Source: Limobrevibacterium gyesilva (GTDB taxonomy: Bacteria > Pseudomonadota > Alphaproteobacteria > Acetobacterales > Acetobacteraceae). From it: a stretch of DNA of 64,000 nt. Shown piece after piece: positions 9,202 to 16,646 of the stretch (position 1 is the stretch's first letter; each line of letters opens with the position of its first letter). The notes beneath the pieces were generated by a model, which ran no database searches, was not told where the DNA came from, and was given only the letters and a program-made list of their open reading frames with translations. The stretch spans positions 310,001 to 374,000 of the forward strand of contig NZ_JAPDNT010000001.1 of the NCBI RefSeq assembly GCF_025989185.1, written 5' to 3'. Made by a program: the position numbers and the translations under genes.

Positions 9202-9256
9202 CGGCGACATGGCCGGCGTTTGGGATAACCTGAACCGCACCGGCGAGGACAAGGTC

Positions 9257-10090
9257 GTGCGCCAATGGTTGCCGGCCCTCGTCGTGCTGTTGGCGCTTGT
9301 GGGGCATGGTGCTCGCGCGCAGTCCCCGGGACTAGGAGCGACTGTGGAGTTGGTCGACCCCAAGGTGTTGCGAGTTTGTGCAGACCCCAGGAACCTGCCC
9401 TTCTCCAATGAGGCGGGCGAGGGCTTCGAGAACCGTATTGCCACGCTGCTCGGCCGAGAACTCGGCAAGCCCGTTGCTTACACCTACTACCCGCAGGTGA
9501 TCGGCTTCGTGCGCAACACGCTTAACATGTTCCGCTGCGACGTCGTGATGGGCGCAGCCCAGGGTGACGACCTCGTGCAAACCACCAACTCCTACTACCG
9601 GACCGTGTATTCGCTGCTCATCAGGCCGGGCACTGGCCTTGATGGGATCGAGTCCCTCGAGGATCCACGGCTGAAGAACATGCGTATCGGCATCGTGGCA
9701 GGCACGCCGCCTGCGACGTTGATGGCTGCGAACGGCCTGATGTTGCATGCCAAACCGTATGCACTGACCGTCGATACCCGTTATGAATCGCCGGCGAAGG
9801 ATATGGCCGATGACCTCGTGACCGGCCGTATCGATGCCGGCGTCCTCTGGGGTCCCATCGCGGGCTATTGGGCGAAGCACTCCGGGACGAGGCTAACGGT
9901 GGTCCCCCTGCTCAAAGAGACGGGCGTGCGCATGGACTTTCGCATCGCTCTGGGGGTCCGGCACAGTGATCAGGAGTGGAAGCGGACCTTGAACAGGCTG
10001 ATCAAGGAGAACCAGTCGGAGATCGACAGCATACTGGAGGAATACGGCGTGCCACTGCTGGACGAGCACGGGGCATTAATCCCCAAATAA
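9257..10090 (+). CDS. xoxJ: periplasmic solute-binding-fold protein XoxJ/MoxJ
   Basis: Bacterial extracellular solute-binding family 3 fold (277 aa), associated with methanol dehydrogenases and thought to aid XoxF activation rather than transport. The GTG at 9257 follows GAGG by 8 bp and opens directly into a signal peptide (QWLPALVVLLALVGHGARAQ); an ATG at 9209 would add 16 residues before it. The mature protein starts VLRVCADPRNLPFSNEAGEGFENRI, the signature of the quinoprotein-associated branch. The gene ends 76 bp from the convergent 206-aa gene. No membrane partner is adjacent, consistent with a non-transport role. Confidence 0.88.
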   Translation: MRQWLPALVVLLALVGHGARAQSPGLGATVELVDPKVLRVCADPRNLPFSNEAGEGFENRIATLLGRELGKPVAYTYYPQVIGFVRNTLNMFRCDVVMGAAQGDDLVQTTNSYYRTVYSLLIRPGTGLDGIESLEDPRLKNMRIGIVAGTPPATLMAANGLMLHAKPYALTVDTRYESPAKDMADDLVTGRIDAGVLWGPIAGYWAKHSGTRLTVVPLLKETGVRMDFRIALGVRHSDQEWKRTLNRLIKENQSEIDSILEEYGVPLLDEHGALIPK

Positions 10091-10166
10091 CCGGCGGTAC
10101 CGGCAGGAAGCGGTGCCTGGCCGCCGATGTTCGGGCGCTGCGATTTCTCTACAACACAGCGGAACG

Positions 10167-10787
10167 CTATTCGAGCGCCCGCTGGACCGTCCGACCCAGC
10201 GCGAATAACCGCTGCTCGATGATCGACGGCACGGCACATGCGGTGATGAGCGACTGGCGCCGGTCCTCGAAGATTCGCGTCTCCCACCCCAGGCGCCCCG
10301 CCAACTCGCCGGCCTGCTTCTCGTCCGACTCGCCGGCGCTCTGCAGTGTCCGTAGCCGCTCCATATCCGCGCGGATTGACTGGGCCAGGTCCTTTTGCGC
10401 CCGGCCGATGCGGTCGAGCCCAGCCATGACGCTGCCACGCTCACGATCCAGTGTCGCGTACAGACCTGCGAATAGCGCCAACAGCTTCGCCTGCCGCCCC
10501 TCTCCCGCTTGCTGGGCGAATGCCGTAATCTCAGCCTGTGCTTGTTCGACCGGCATCCGCCGTTGAGCCAGCCGGCCCATGAGGTCTGCGACCTGTTTAT
10601 CCTGCGCCCAGGCGTCTGCGTAAGGCTCCACCGGAGGGCCGGCCCAGACTGCGCCGAGCGAGAGCTCTGAAACCTTGATCTGCTCGCATGGCCAATCAGG
10701 ATCGCGCACGGGCGGTGCGCCCAGAGCCACCATCGTCATGCCGAGGGCGCAAGTTGCGACCATTAGCATCGTCGGCAGCGGCTTCAT
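10167..10787 (-). CDS. unknown exported helical protein of the PQQ-linked ABC operon
   Basis: Protein of 206 aa with a signal peptide (LPTMLMVATCALGMTMVALGA). The mature part starts DPDWPCEQIKV and then becomes a long, charged, mostly helical region (about residues 85-180, rich in Gln, Arg, Glu and Ala), suggesting coiled coil. Two Cys are visible, one near each end. The ATG at 10787 overlaps the permease stop by 4 bp (ATGA), so it is the last gene of the five-gene operon. I do not recognise a named domain; its place suggests a periplasmic accessory to the ABC system. A longer frame upstream on the same strand reads through the permease and is not the start. Confidence 0.75.
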   Translation of the reverse strand: MKPLPTMLMVATCALGMTMVALGAPPVRDPDWPCEQIKVSELSLGAVWAGPPVEPYADAWAQDKQVADLMGRLAQRRMPVEQAQAEITAFAQQAGEGRQAKLLALFAGLYATLDRERGSVMAGLDRIGRAQKDLAQSIRADMERLRTLQSAGESDEKQAGELAGRLGWETRIFEDRRQSLITACAVPSIIEQRLFALGRTVQRALE

Positions 10788-11632
10788 GGGGCGCCTCCGC
10801 CACGGCGTGCGATCAGCCCGCGTGCGGGGTCGTAGGCCAAAACCGCCCCCGCCACGAACAGGACGGTCATCACTGCCACCACGGCGAGCGCGAGCCAGTT
10901 GACCGTGCCGTACAGGGCAAACCGAGTCAGTTCGATCGCATATGTGAACGGGTTGAGGCGGCAGATCGCATAAACGACCGGACTCGACTGCTGCACCAAC
11001 CATAGCGGGTACAGCGCCGATGAGGCGAAAAACATCGGGAAGATGACGAAGTTCATGACTCCCGCGAAGTTTTCGAGCTGACGGATCATCGATGACAGCA
11101 GCATCCCGAGCGCGCCGAGCATCAGCCCTGACAGCACGAGTGCCGGCAGAACGGTGACATAACCCCAAGGCGGGGCCTCCACCCCCCAGAGGTAGGCGAC
11201 CAGCAGAAAGGCATAGACCTGCAGCACCGAGACGGTCGTGCTCGCGACCAACTTGGAGATCAGCAGATACCAACGGGGAAGCGGGCTGACGAGCAGCATC
11301 CGCATATTCCCCATTTCACGGTCGTAGACCATCGAGAGCGAGGACTGCATGCCATTGAAGAGCTGGATCATCGCGATCAGCCCGGGCGTAACGTAGACCT
11401 CATACAAGACATAGGTCTCGTATGGCGGAATGATGGAGACACCAAGGATCTGGCGGAACCCGGCCGCAAAGATGAACAACCAGACCAGCGGCCGGACCAG
11501 GGCGGACACAAACCGCTCGCGCTGGTGCACGAAACGCAGCATCTCCCGCCACATGATGCCGCGCAGGCAGATCAGGTACTGCATTGCGGAAAAGCCGCGA
11601 CGGGTCGCCGCCGCAACCGCGGTCGCGCTCAT
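10784..11632 (-). CDS. ABC-2 type permease of PQQ-alcohol-dehydrogenase-linked ABC system (PedC-like)
   Basis: Membrane subunit of 282 aa of an ABC-2 (export-type) transporter that accompanies quinoprotein alcohol dehydrogenases in many proteobacteria. Six or so hydrophobic segments can be picked out, for example PLVWLFIFAAGF, LIAMIQLFNGMQ, VLPALVLSGLMLGALGMLL and WLALAVVAVMTVLFVAGAVLA. The cytosolic stretch SMVYDREMGNMRMLLVSPLPRWYLLISK is the classic ABC-2 coupling region. It overlaps its ATPase by 4 bp. The transported molecule is unknown for the whole family. Confidence 0.88.
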   Translation of the reverse strand: MSATAVAAATRRGFSAMQYLICLRGIMWREMLRFVHQRERFVSALVRPLVWLFIFAAGFRQILGVSIIPPYETYVLYEVYVTPGLIAMIQLFNGMQSSLSMVYDREMGNMRMLLVSPLPRWYLLISKLVASTTVSVLQVYAFLLVAYLWGVEAPPWGYVTVLPALVLSGLMLGALGMLLSSMIRQLENFAGVMNFVIFPMFFASSALYPLWLVQQSSPVVYAICRLNPFTYAIELTRFALYGTVNWLALAVVAVMTVLFVAGAVLAYDPARGLIARRGGGAP

Positions 11633-12441
11633 TCCATGCCTGCTCCGGTGCTGTCCGCTCCGGCAGTCAACATCGTAAAGGCCGTCCGCATGTCGGCACC
11701 CTGAACCACGTTAGCCGCTGCACCGGCCGCCAGGACACGGCCCTTGTGCAACACCACCACATCGTCGGATGGCTCGACCTCGTCCATGAGATGCGTGGCC
11801 CACAGTACCGCCACGCCCCGTTCCCGCACCAGCCCGCGCACATGCGCGACGATGGCCGACTTGGAGGCGACGTCGAGGCCGACTGTCGGCTCGTCCAGCA
11901 CCAGCAGACGCGGCTGATGCAGCAAGGCACGCGCAATCTCGACACGCCGCATCTGCCCGCCGGACAGATCCCGCGCCGTGTCGCGGGCGCGCCCGGCGAG
12001 CTCGACCTCCTCCAGCACTTCGTGCGCCCGCTGGCGTGCCGTCCGCCTGCCGATGCCATGCAACGCCGCATGATAGAGCAGGTTGTCCATCACGCTCAGG
12101 TCCAGATCGAGCGTGCGCGCCTGGAAGACCACCCCAAGTTGGCGCAACGCCTCGCCGGGGGAGCGGTCGACGCGATGGCCGAGAACGGTAATGGTTCCCT
12201 GTTGCGTGTCATACAGGCGCGTGATCAGGGAGAACAATGTGGTTTTGCCCGCACCGTTCAGCCCGAGCAGGGCGGTGAAATGAGCCTGCGGCACTGTTAG
12301 CGTCACGTCCACTAGCGCCTTGCGGCATCCGTAAGCGTGGCTCACGCGATCCATCGCCAAGGCCGGCATGGCCAGGGATGTAGCGGCTTGCGGCGCTTCC
12401 CGCGGCAGTTCCGGCCCGTTCTTTCCGGAAATGTCGTTCAC
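11629..12441 (-). CDS. ABC ATPase of PQQ-alcohol-dehydrogenase-linked system
   Basis: Energises the ABC-2 permease encoded next. It has Walker A GLNGAGKTTLF, Q-loop VVFQARTLD, signature LSGGQMRRVEIARAL, Walker B RLLVLDEPTVGLD and switch ATHLMDEV, all canonical. The chosen start is the GTG at 12441, which overlaps the propeller stop as GTGA. That gives 270 aa with about 30 extra residues before the ABC core. A slightly longer frame starts at 12462 inside the upstream gene and is less likely. Confidence 0.88.
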   Translation of the reverse strand: MNDISGKNGPELPREAPQAATSLAMPALAMDRVSHAYGCRKALVDVTLTVPQAHFTALLGLNGAGKTTLFSLITRLYDTQQGTITVLGHRVDRSPGEALRQLGVVFQARTLDLDLSVMDNLLYHAALHGIGRRTARQRAHEVLEEVELAGRARDTARDLSGGQMRRVEIARALLHQPRLLVLDEPTVGLDVASKSAIVAHVRGLVRERGVAVLWATHLMDEVEPSDDVVVLHKGRVLAAGAAANVVQGADMRTAFTMLTAGADSTGAGME

Positions 12442-13448
12442 GGCGCCACCACGACGCCCCACGGCAGCCGCCCGACCTGTATCGACTTCACCACCTTCAG
12501 GGCCGCGACGTCGATGACGGAAATGTCGTTGGACAAGCCGTTCGTCGTCAGCAGAAGCTTTCCGTCGGGCGTAAAATCCATCTGCCAGACCCGCTGCCCG
12601 ACCAGCAGGTAGTCTTTCACCTGGTAGGTCTTGGTGTCGATCACGGCCACGCGATTGGCAGGACCGAGAGCAACAAAGGCAAGGGCATCGTCAGCGGTGA
12701 AGCGGATGCCCACCGGTTGGATGACGTCGCTGCGCAACCCCTGCACCTCGAACCCGATCTTCCGTTTTACGGCGTGCGCTACCGGGTCGATCACGCTAAC
12801 GGTGCCGCCAAGTTCCGCGGAAACCCAGAGCTCCGTCCCGTCATGGCGGTACATCGCAATGCGTGGCCGAGCATCCACCAGCACATTGGCCGTCACCTTG
12901 CGTGTCTTGTAGTCGATGAAATGCGCCATGTTGGTGGTCTCGGAGGTATTCACGATGGTTTGCCCGTCCGGACTGACCGTCATTCCTTCCGGTTCCACGC
13001 CCGTCGGAATCTCCGCCATCACTTTGCGCGCGTCGATGTCGATTACCGTCACCATGCTGTCGTTCTCGTTGGACACGTAGAGCAGATTGCCCGCCGCATT
13101 CAGCGCGAATGTCTCGGGATCCGGGCCGGATGGCAGGTTCCCGACTACCTTCAGCGTCTTGGTGTCGATGACCTGAATAGTGTCGTCGTCGCTCGCACAC
13201 AGCAATATGAAGTGCCCGTCGCGGGTCAACGTGATGCCCCGTGGACGCTCGCCAACGTCGATGGTCTTCACCGCCTTCATCGCGTCGAGATCGACGACAC
13301 TGATCGTGTTGTCCCGCTCGTTCGACACGTAGGCGGTCAATGCCTGCGACCGCGCCGGGAACAGGACGTCGACGAAGGAAAAGGCCAGAAGGGCCATCGT
13401 CGGCCGGATCGTGGCCAGGCCCGCGGCGCATCCTAGGCGTCCGCGCAT
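12438..13448 (-). CDS. YVTN-type beta-propeller protein, PQQ-dependent catabolism-associated
   Basis: Periplasmic seven-bladed beta-propeller of 336 aa. It has a signal sequence (TMALLAFSFVDVLFPARSQA), then repeated 40-residue blades with the pattern YVSNERDNTISVVDLD / IQVIDTKTLKVVGNL / GVEPEGMTVSPDG. This matches the propeller family found next to PQQ alcohol dehydrogenases. Its function is unsettled; it may bind the substrate-binding protein or the dehydrogenase. The ATG at 13448 has AGGGGG about 8 bp upstream and lies 11 bp after the binding-protein stop. Confidence 0.88.
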   Translation of the reverse strand: MRGRLGCAAGLATIRPTMALLAFSFVDVLFPARSQALTAYVSNERDNTISVVDLDAMKAVKTIDVGERPRGITLTRDGHFILLCASDDDTIQVIDTKTLKVVGNLPSGPDPETFALNAAGNLLYVSNENDSMVTVIDIDARKVMAEIPTGVEPEGMTVSPDGQTIVNTSETTNMAHFIDYKTRKVTANVLVDARPRIAMYRHDGTELWVSAELGGTVSVIDPVAHAVKRKIGFEVQGLRSDVIQPVGIRFTADDALAFVALGPANRVAVIDTKTYQVKDYLLVGQRVWQMDFTPDGKLLLTTNGLSNDISVIDVAALKVVKSIQVGRLPWGVVVAP

Positions 13449-13459
13449 TGTCGCCCCCT

Positions 13460-14686
13460 TCACTTGAGCTTGCACTGGCTTTCCGGCCGGTCAATGCCCA
13501 GCGTATCCAGCTCGGTGACCTGGTGAAGAAATCCAGGCTGCGGCGAGATCGACACGACGTTGCGCCCGTCCGACAGCAGGATCGGCTGGCGAAGCTGCCA
13601 GTTCCAGTCACGCAGCGTCAGCCTCTGCCCCTTGTAGGCGGCAACACCGAACTCAGGGCCCTTCATGTATGCCATGATGGCCTTGGGATCCGCCGATTTC
13701 GTACGGCTCGCGCTCTCCCCGATCATGCGCACGGCCGTCCACGCCTGCATGTCCAGTGCCGTCATGCGGCGGTGATAAAGACGAACGAAGCGGTTCTGCA
13801 ACTGCGCGCCGCCCCAGGAATCGCTGCTGGCGTCCCAGGTCACTGGCACCAACCCCGCCGACCCCACGACCGGTCGTGCCGTCCAGGTGCGGTAGGGCAA
13901 GTCGCCCGCGAACACCTCATTCTCGTCTGCCGCTACCACCACGTCGTGGTCGGGCGCCCCCTGGGTGAAGACGGGCATCTGCTGCTGCACCTGGATCACG
14001 CCGGAGTCGGTCTGGCGCGCGCCACCGCTGTCCTTGAAGATGCGCTCATCAACGATTCGGGCGCCGAACCGCTTGGCCGCGCGGCGATAGGCATCCGCCA
14101 GCAAGGCATCCTCCGGATGCGATCCCAGCACCAGCATCCAGCGTGTCCACTTCTTCCAGACAAGGTATTGGGCCAGTGCATCCGCGAGCATGCTGCGCGT
14201 GGGCGCTATATGGATCACGTCCGCGCGACAGTCCTTTTCGCGCAGGTTGTCGTCACGGGCGGCGATGTTGAACAGTGTGATACCCCGCGTGCCGGCCGGC
14301 CCGGCAAGCTTCAGCACGCCGTCTGCGGCAAGGTCCACCAGGGCGAATGCGATACCTTGGTCGGCGAGTGAGGCGAGTGCAGCCAGGGGATCATCCTGCC
14401 CGCCCACAGGGGCGTCGATCAGCTGAAACGCCTGGCCCAGGAAGCGTCCGGTCGTGTTGTTGTCATCTGTGGCCAGCTTCGCGCCGGCGAACCCGTCATC
14501 GGGCGCCTGCTGATCGAGCAGCGAGATCATAGGGTGCCGATCGGTCCGTCGGATATACCCGACCGCGATCGCGGAGGAATCGGCATTTGCCCGTCCAGTA
14601 GGCATCCCAATCAAGAAGACGGCCAGCGCAGTGAGCACTGCACGCCGGGCTACGCCGCTACGCTCTGGCGTTTCTGGACGCCGCAT
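13460..14686 (-). CDS. ABC substrate-binding protein (Leu/Ile/Val-type fold) of the PQQ-linked system
   Basis: First gene of the leftward five-gene operon, 408 aa. It has a twin-Arg-containing signal region (GVARRAVLTALAVFLIGMPTGRANA). The mature part is a type I periplasmic binding fold, as seen in VGYIRRTDRHPMISLLDQ, GAKLATDDNNTTGRF, WMLVLGSHPEDALLADAYRRAAKRFGARIV and VVVAADENEVFAGDLPYRTW. It matches the substrate-binding family that goes with PQQ alcohol dehydrogenases. An import-type binding protein paired with an export-type (ABC-2) permease is characteristic of this puzzling system. It is divergent from the gene at 14798, leaving a 111-bp shared promoter region. Confidence 0.88.
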   Translation of the reverse strand: MRRPETPERSGVARRAVLTALAVFLIGMPTGRANADSSAIAVGYIRRTDRHPMISLLDQQAPDDGFAGAKLATDDNNTTGRFLGQAFQLIDAPVGGQDDPLAALASLADQGIAFALVDLAADGVLKLAGPAGTRGITLFNIAARDDNLREKDCRADVIHIAPTRSMLADALAQYLVWKKWTRWMLVLGSHPEDALLADAYRRAAKRFGARIVDERIFKDSGGARQTDSGVIQVQQQMPVFTQGAPDHDVVVAADENEVFAGDLPYRTWTARPVVGSAGLVPVTWDASSDSWGGAQLQNRFVRLYHRRMTALDMQAWTAVRMIGESASRTKSADPKAIMAYMKGPEFGVAAYKGQRLTLRDWNWQLRQPILLSDGRNVVSISPQPGFLHQVTELDTLGIDRPESQCKLK

Positions 14687-14797
14687 GCCGTCAGCATGGA
14701 CACTGGCCGTCGCGTGTTCAAGAGTTTTGGCCGACCCGTTGGTGCATCCGCCATTCCGGCGGATGCGGAGGGAACCTTCGTGACCGGAGGCAAACGC

Positions 14798-15310
14798 ATG
14801 AGGGTCGTTCTCTGTTTCGTCGCAGCGGCGTTGCTGTCAACGCGCTCAGCGCCGGCGGAATTGCCAAAGGCTGCACCGGTGACGGCCGCCGTGTTCGATT
14901 TCGAACTCGACGACACCAGCCTGCAAGGGCAGATGCAGGGGCCGCGCAAGGACGAGCAGGCACGACTTTCTCGTCTTACGAGTCAGCTTCGGGATCGGCT
15001 TGCCAACTCTGGCCAATATGTCGTGGTGGATGTGCCATCCATTGCCGCCGCCGCCCGCCGCTACAACCTGCGGGCATGCGGTGGCTGCGACATTGCCTTC
15101 GCCCGGCAAGCCGGCGCCCAGGTCGCGGTCATCGGCTGGGTACAGAAAGTGTCCAACCTGGTCCTCAATATCAATGTCGTCATGCGCGATGTCGCGACCG
15201 GCCGGGTGGTGCATGCCGGCAGCGTCGATATCCGCGGCAATACCGATGACTCCTGGGCCCGCGGGCTGGAATATCTCGTGCGTAACCAACTGTTGTCCTC
15301 CCCGCAATAG
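14798..15310 (+). CDS. exported DUF3280/DUF2380-like protein
   Basis: Protein of 170 aa. A GGAGG ribosome site at 14786-14790 sits 7 bp before ATG 14798, which opens a signal peptide (VVLCFVAAALLSTRSAPA). The body follows a recognisable pattern seen in methylotroph neighbourhoods: VFDFELDDTSLQGQ, then SRLTSQLRDRL, YVVVDV, and CGGCDIAFARQAGAQVAVIGWVQKVS. It looks like a small alpha/beta domain of the TolB-N/CsgG kind. The Cys-Gly-Gly-Cys is conspicuous. The DUF number is from memory and less certain than the architecture. It probably belongs to the same regulon as the divergent ABC operon. Confidence 0.72.
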   Translation: MRVVLCFVAAALLSTRSAPAELPKAAPVTAAVFDFELDDTSLQGQMQGPRKDEQARLSRLTSQLRDRLANSGQYVVVDVPSIAAAARRYNLRACGGCDIAFARQAGAQVAVIGWVQKVSNLVLNINVVMRDVATGRVVHAGSVDIRGNTDDSWARGLEYLVRNQLLSSPQ

Positions 15311-15505
15311 TCCGCTTGTTGGCAGGCATAATCGGATCGGGCTGGACATATGTTCGTCCCCCACGCGCGGCTGGACGGTGCCAGTCAGAAATACTGTGCG
15401 CGGTACGCTTTCGGGATGGCGTTTGCGTCGTATATGCCTCGCACGGAACAGGCGCCCGGTCCGCACCTCCCGCGCGGCTTGTCCCCAGATACGTAAGAGG
15501 CGACA

Positions 15506-15718
15506 ATGAACCTTGTTGATCTGATCATCCTGGTTTGCACGTTGTCCAACCCGACCGCGTGCACCGAACGGCATATACTTCTGCAATCCTCCGGGTCGCT
15601 GCAGGCATGCATGATCCAGGCCCCACCATATCTGGCGCAATGGGTCGGGGAGCACCCGAACTATCGCGTCCAGCGATGGCGCTGCCGTTGGCCGGGCGCG
15701 GATGGTGCGAAAATCTGA
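15506..15718 (+). CDS. small cysteine-containing protein, unknown function
   Basis: Protein of 70 aa. An AAGAG ribosome site lies 5 bp before the ATG. There is no cleavable signal but a hydrophobic start (MNLVDLIILVCTLSNPTACT). Four Cys are spaced as VCTL, TACT, QACM and WRCRWPG, and the sequence ends soon after an RWRCRWPG motif. I recall similar short proteins of this form in many alphaproteobacteria, without a function. It lies between two exported-protein genes in the same direction. Confidence 0.65.
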   Translation: MNLVDLIILVCTLSNPTACTERHILLQSSGSLQACMIQAPPYLAQWVGEHPNYRVQRWRCRWPGADGAKI

Positions 15719-15854
15719 CATACCTGCTCCGACGTCACGCGCGGCCGGCATTGACATCTGCCGACGGCGGGGCGGAAGGTTCGTCAACTGCGGCCGAAGA
15801 GCCACCGACTCGGGCGTAGCAACATGTCCCGGAAATCGTGCAAAAGGAGACTTG

Positions 15855-16244
15855 GTGTTGCGTTCCATCTTCGCGGGATTGTTTCTGGCCGCCATCGCGA
15901 CTGCCCCCGCTGTCGCACAGGACCCGGCGGCGGGCGAAAAGGCGTTCGTTGTCTGCCGCGCATGCCATCAGATCGGACCAAGCGCCAAGAACCTTGTCGG
16001 GCCAGAACTCAATGGCGTGGTCGGCCGCAAAGCGGGAACCGTCCCCGGGTATACCTACTCGCAAGCGAACCTCCACTCCGGACTAACCTGGGATGAGACC
16101 ACCCTGGAGACTTACCTCCCTAGCCCGCAGACTATTGTGAAAGGGACCAAGATGATCTTCCCTGGAGTCAAGGACCCACAGAAAGTCAAAGATATCATAG
16201 CCTTCCTGAAGCAATTCGGGCCTGATGGGCAGAAGGTGCAATAG
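15855..16244 (+). CDS. class I c-type cytochrome
   Basis: Small periplasmic cytochrome of the c2/c550 kind, 129 aa. The GTG at 15855 follows AAGGAG at 15843-15848 and gives a signal peptide (SIFAGLFLAAIATAPAVAQ). The haem motif CRACH is at residues 34-38. The KGTKMIFPGVKD stretch supplies the axial Met, as in class I cytochromes with the PxMxF-like loop. It could carry electrons from XoxG to a terminal oxidase. No haem lyase or oxidase gene is adjacent. Confidence 0.88.
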   Translation: MLRSIFAGLFLAAIATAPAVAQDPAAGEKAFVVCRACHQIGPSAKNLVGPELNGVVGRKAGTVPGYTYSQANLHSGLTWDETTLETYLPSPQTIVKGTKMIFPGVKDPQKVKDIIAFLKQFGPDGQKVQ

Positions 16245-16646
16245 CCGCCCCGACATTTGGTCTGCACGCGCCGCCACCTGTCCTACGCGAAGAGCGGGTC
16301 GATTTGCATCGTCCCGGTGCCGGTCGTGGGAACACCGAAAGCCTCGGTCATCGGGGATATGAACTCGGTCAGCGTCCCGAGGTAATCTATTCTGGCTCGG
16401 AGTGCCGCGGGCCAGGCGGCAACGCTTGGTCTGTCGGTGCTGGCCCGTTCTGCCTCGTCGGATGGGTGGCGGGCTTGCACGTTACCCAGACCCGTTGTCG
16501 AGGCTACCAGCAACGCCAGGGGTTCTCAGACGCCACCGGTTTCGGCAGCAGCAACCAGGCGTGCGCAGACCGGGTCACCGAACCGATTGACAACGCTGGC
16601 GACCGATGATGTTTTTCGCAGCATCCAGGCCCGCCGTGATCAGCTA
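16245..16646. other. 402-bp stretch with only a decayed reading frame
   Basis: No intact gene was found. On the minus strand one frame runs from an ATG near 16622 (MLRKTSSVASVVNRFGDPVC...) to a single stop near 16526-16528, and then stays open to 16283 in the same frame. Together they could be a gene of about 110 codons broken by one nonsense codon. I do not recognise the product. Confidence 0.3.
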
